From NCBI GenBank assembly GCA_026989535.1, contig JALSJD010000186.1:1-53612 (forward strand): 53,612 nt of DNA. Direction: 5' to 3'. Numbering within the stretch: the first letter of the stretch is position 1; each line of letters starts with the position of its first letter. Below the pieces are notes generated by a model. The model had not been told where the DNA came from. It searched no databases and was given only the letters and a program-made list of their open reading frames with translations. Below are positions 51,511-53,612 of this stretch, piece by piece. The DNA is from Cyclobacteriaceae bacterium (GTDB taxonomy: Bacteria; Bacteroidota; Bacteroidia; Cytophagales; Cyclobacteriaceae). The position numbers and the translations under genes are program-made.

Positions 51511-51818
51511 AAACATATAGTTTAGAACAAGTTACCGACAAGCACATAGGTGAAATAGGAACAAAATCACGAGATAGTTTTGAAAACGAACTACGACTTG
51601 ATTTGCTTGGTGAAGCAATTAAGCAAGCACGAAAAGAGCGTAATTTGACACAAGAACAACTTGGGCAATTAATAGGTGTTCAAAAGGCGCAGATTTCCAA
51701 AATAGAGAATAGTTTGACTGATGCTAGGTTTGAAACTATTATTAAGGTGTTCAAGGCATTAAATGCTAAAATAAATTTCAATGTAGAACTTCTTGACCAA
51801 AGAGTAACTCTTGCGTAA
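51507..51818 (+). CDS. higA: HTH_XRE antitoxin (HigA-like)
   Basis: The 103-residue protein has an N-terminal segment (MKTYSLEQVTDKHIGEIGTK) and a helix-turn-helix at about residues 35-90 (AIKQARKERNLTQEQLGQLI, GVQKAQISKIENSLTDARFE, IIKVFKALNA), typical of XRE-type antitoxins with an added N-terminal toxin-binding part. It neutralises the upstream toxin and probably represses the promoter at 51122-51152. A TGCCAACAAG motif follows its stop, like the gene-end motif of the array in region 1. Confidence 0.86.
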   Translation: MKTYSLEQVTDKHIGEIGTKSRDSFENELRLDLLGEAIKQARKERNLTQEQLGQLIGVQKAQISKIENSLTDARFETIIKVFKALNAKINFNVELLDQRVTLA

Positions 51819-52392
51819 TATTACCAACCTACTGCCAACAAGCGCTAAAACAGCATAGGGGGATAGTGCTAAATTCTAATATTTACGCTTTTGGTTAACA
51901 CCTCTTGCAATTGCTTTTGTGCAATATTCTCAATTCATCGCTCCAAATTTTATGGACTTTAGGGACAAGCCAAATGCCAAGTTTGCCTCAACTTTCAAAC
52001 CTTTGTGCATTGACTTTCAGGACGAAGCTCCTCGCAAGATTTTTGTGCAAAATCCAGACATTTAGTGCTTTAAAACTTACCGCCAAGACGCAAAAATAAA
52101 GTTGGCACTATTTACAACAACCTATAAATTCAATAGGGTTTCATCTGTTAATCACTAAGTTTACCACTTTAAACAGCCCCGTCAAATCTTTGATTTGACT
52201 ACGTACTATTCCTTGATTCGCTAGTAAATCAAAAATGTGCCTCCCTAAGTTATCAAAATTTTGTACTTTTAAGTCCTTACTGAAGTTTACAGTAAGCGTT
52301 AGCGTTCATTGTAAGACCCAAAATCACAAATAGAAGCGAAATAGAAAATTCAATGAAATAGTATTACTTTTATCGTTTGATAAAATGAGATT
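51819..52392. other. Non-coding stretch between HigA and the KilA-N gene
   Basis: I see no convincing gene in these 574 bases. It begins with TACTGCCAACAAGCGCTAAA, similar to the end motifs of region-1 genes. Three related TTTTGTGCAA/TTTGTGCATT/TTTTTGTGCAAAA stretches lie in a partly repeated block about 51905-52070. A perfect 7-bp hairpin (CTTACTG/CAGTAAG) is at 52276-52296, followed by CGTTAGCG. The function of these is unknown. Confidence 0.45.
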
Positions 52393-53274
52393 ATGAGTAA
52401 ATCAAAATTAAATGTAAACGAGATTGAGATTGTTCTGTACAAACAGAATGAAGGAGAATTCATATCTCTGACTGATATGGCAAAATTTCGAGATTCTGAA
52501 AGAACAAATTATATTATTCAGAATTGGATGAGAACACGAAGTACAATTGAGTTTATTGGACTTTGGGAGCAATTACACAATCCCAATTTTAAACGCATCG
52601 AATTCGATGCCTTTAGAAATGAATCTGGTTTAAACAGTTTTACTCTTACTCCGAAAAAATGGATTGAAACAACAAATGCAATTGGAATAATTTCAAAATC
52701 TGGCAGATACGGTGGAACTTATGCTCATAAAGACATTGCATTTGAATTTGCATCATGGATTAGTCCGACATTCAAACTTTACCTAATTACGGAATATCAG
52801 AGACTTAAAGAAGTTGAAACCAACCAATATAATCTCGAATGGAATGTTAAAAGGATATTGAGCAAAACGAATTATCATATTCATACTGACGCAGTAAAGA
52901 ATTTCATCCTTCCAGACAAAAACTACGAAAAAGACAAAGAATGGATAATTTATGCAGAAGAAGCAGATTTGTTAAATGTTGCTCTTTTCAACTGCACGGC
53001 AAAAGACTGGAGAATTGCTAATCCTGCTTTAGCAAAGAAGTCCATGAATATTCGAGATATTGCGAGCATTAATGAACTTGCAATTTTATCAAATCTTGAG
53101 ACAATTAACGCTCAAATGATTAAGGAGAAAATCGACAAGAATATTCGATTCACCAAGTTGAAAGAAATTGCTAAATATCAACTTTCGGTATTGAATGACA
53201 AAGACTTTATGAAAGCACTAAAAAAACTGAATGACAATATTTATGTTGAGCGGAAAAACAAACTGAAGAAATAA
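52393..53274 (+). CDS. KilA-N domain protein
   Basis: The 293-residue protein has an N-terminal KilA-N domain (about residues 15-140): GEFISLTDMAKFRDSERTNY, then a GRYGGTYAHKDIAFEFASWI motif and PTFKLYLITEYQRLKE. This is the phage/bacterial DNA-binding family of the Bro/KilA type. The C-terminal part (about 150-293) is alpha-helical and basic with no known domain. In Bacteroidota such genes sit in accessory islands and their role is not established. It is monocistronic with a terminator inside the inverted-repeat element that follows. Confidence 0.85.
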   Translation: MSKSKLNVNEIEIVLYKQNEGEFISLTDMAKFRDSERTNYIIQNWMRTRSTIEFIGLWEQLHNPNFKRIEFDAFRNESGLNSFTLTPKKWIETTNAIGIISKSGRYGGTYAHKDIAFEFASWISPTFKLYLITEYQRLKEVETNQYNLEWNVKRILSKTNYHIHTDAVKNFILPDKNYEKDKEWIIYAEEADLLNVALFNCTAKDWRIANPALAKKSMNIRDIASINELAILSNLETINAQMIKEKIDKNIRFTKLKEIAKYQLSVLNDKDFMKALKKLNDNIYVERKNKLKK

Positions 53275-53296
53275 ACAACGAAACGCTAACACTTAG

Positions 53297-53404
53297 CCGA
53301 ATAGCCAAAATACCTTCATAAAAAAGCCTCAACGATGATTTTCGCTGAGGCTTTTTTTGATAACCTACACGCTGGTTGATTTACCGGGTATTTTGGTTAT
53401 TCGG
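53297..53404. repeat. 107-bp inverted-repeat element containing a terminator
   Basis: CCGAATAGCCAAAATACC (53297-53314) and GGTATTTTGGTTATTCGG (53387-53404) are inverted, with 17 of 18 bases paired. The terminator at 53319-53356 lies between them. It could be a small mobile element that brought in the terminator, or two flanks of a stem-rich 3' region. No target duplication is clear. Confidence 0.5.
53319..53356 (+). terminator. Terminator after the KilA-N gene
   Basis: AAAAAAGCCTCA and TGAGGCTTTTTTT enclose a short loop (ACGATGATTTTCGC region), giving a GC-containing stem with a T-run on the plus strand and an A-run on the other, so it works in both directions. Confidence 0.8.
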
Positions 53405-53554
53405 TGTTGACCAAATTCCGATTTGTTGACCCCTTAGGTGGTTTAGTATTCTGCCCCTTTGTTTTTTTGTCTGTTTTCATTTTTAAAACGGCTTATTTAT
53501 TGCCCATACAGCTGTTTTTACTCCCACTAAAACACACTTCCCCTTTCCCCATAG

Positions 53555-53612
53555 TTATTTTTTTAACCTGAGTTCGGTAATACCCATCATGTCTTGAAGT
53601 TGGTCGCTAGCT
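53555..53612 (-). CDS. 3' end of an unidentified gene entering from the right
   Basis: Reading leftwards from the window edge, one minus-strand frame gives ASDQLQDMMGITELRLKK and then TAA at 53555-53557. Nineteen sense codons without a stop and a charged C-terminus suggest a real gene, but no family can be recognised from this length. The rest of the sequence from 53405 to 53554 shows no gene. Confidence 0.35.
   Translation of the reverse strand, partial: ASDQLQDMMGITELRLKK

Noticed and set aside
51905-52099. 64-residue open frame in the HigA-KilA-N gap
   Set aside because: Low-complexity repeat of TTTGTGCAA-type DNA with no ribosome-binding context; more likely non-coding.
1-53612. tRNA, rRNA or riboswitch
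   Set aside because: I found no cloverleaf, rRNA stretch or recognisable riboswitch on reading both strands; a covariance-model scan would be needed to exclude small ones.

Overview
The window is a piece of a Bacteroidota chromosome. The evidence is low GC, Bacteroidota-type -7 promoter boxes (TAnnTTTG), many SPII lipoproteins, CarboxypepD_reg/DUF5686 proteins, LytTR/LytS regulators, and housekeeping genes (mfd, guaB, lysA, grpE-dnaJ, tadA) of that flavour. I see no rRNA, tRNA or CRISPR array.

Region 1 (1-9600) is an accessory island. It starts with relics of two insertion sequences: an IS30-type transposase fragment beside a 52-bp perfect palindrome, and an IS21 istA fragment with its end repeats, inserted into a secreted-protein gene. 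It continues as a one-strand series of small orphan lipoprotein and membrane genes. These are separated by a conserved ~100-140 bp repeat with cassette-like boundaries: short inverted repeats flank individual genes, as in integron cassettes. No integrase is present. One repeat copy carries its own small inverted-repeat insertion.

Region 2 (9600-38300) is mostly core genome. It holds a cadherin-repeat/DUF1566 lipoprotein, a LytT/LytS two-component pair, tadA, mfd, guaB, an SpoIIE-phosphatase/STAS/HATPase partner-switching module, a DUF5686 outer-membrane protein, hicB with a hicA split by a mobile palindromic element, grpE-dnaJ (DnaJ lacks half its zinc ligands), an aldo/keto reductase, lysA, a GNAT enzyme, an SLC13-type symporter and an orphan LytTR protein.

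Region 3 (38500-50900) is the most striking part. It is a one-strand cluster of five multiheme c-type cytochromes (4, 9, 15, 4 and 12 haem sites; 42 CXXCH plus two CXXXCH), a large predicted outer-membrane beta-barrel, two NHL propellers, a 16-repeat PQQ-like propeller, and a disrupted NrfJ/OB-fold-like gene. The layout resembles porin-cytochrome conduits for extracellular electron transfer, but with an unfamiliar set of propeller partners. I infer a trans-outer-membrane electron path: 9-haem lipoprotein, barrel, 15-haem cytochrome, then surface cytochromes.

Region 4 (50900-53612) is accessory again: a HigB/HigA-type toxin-antitoxin pair with a promoter/operator, a KilA-N protein, an inverted-repeat element around a terminator, and the 3' end of a gene entering from the right.

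Small non-autonomous elements recur throughout. Two of them can be removed on paper, with one target duplication, to restore an intact reading frame exactly (hicA and the NrfJ-like gene).
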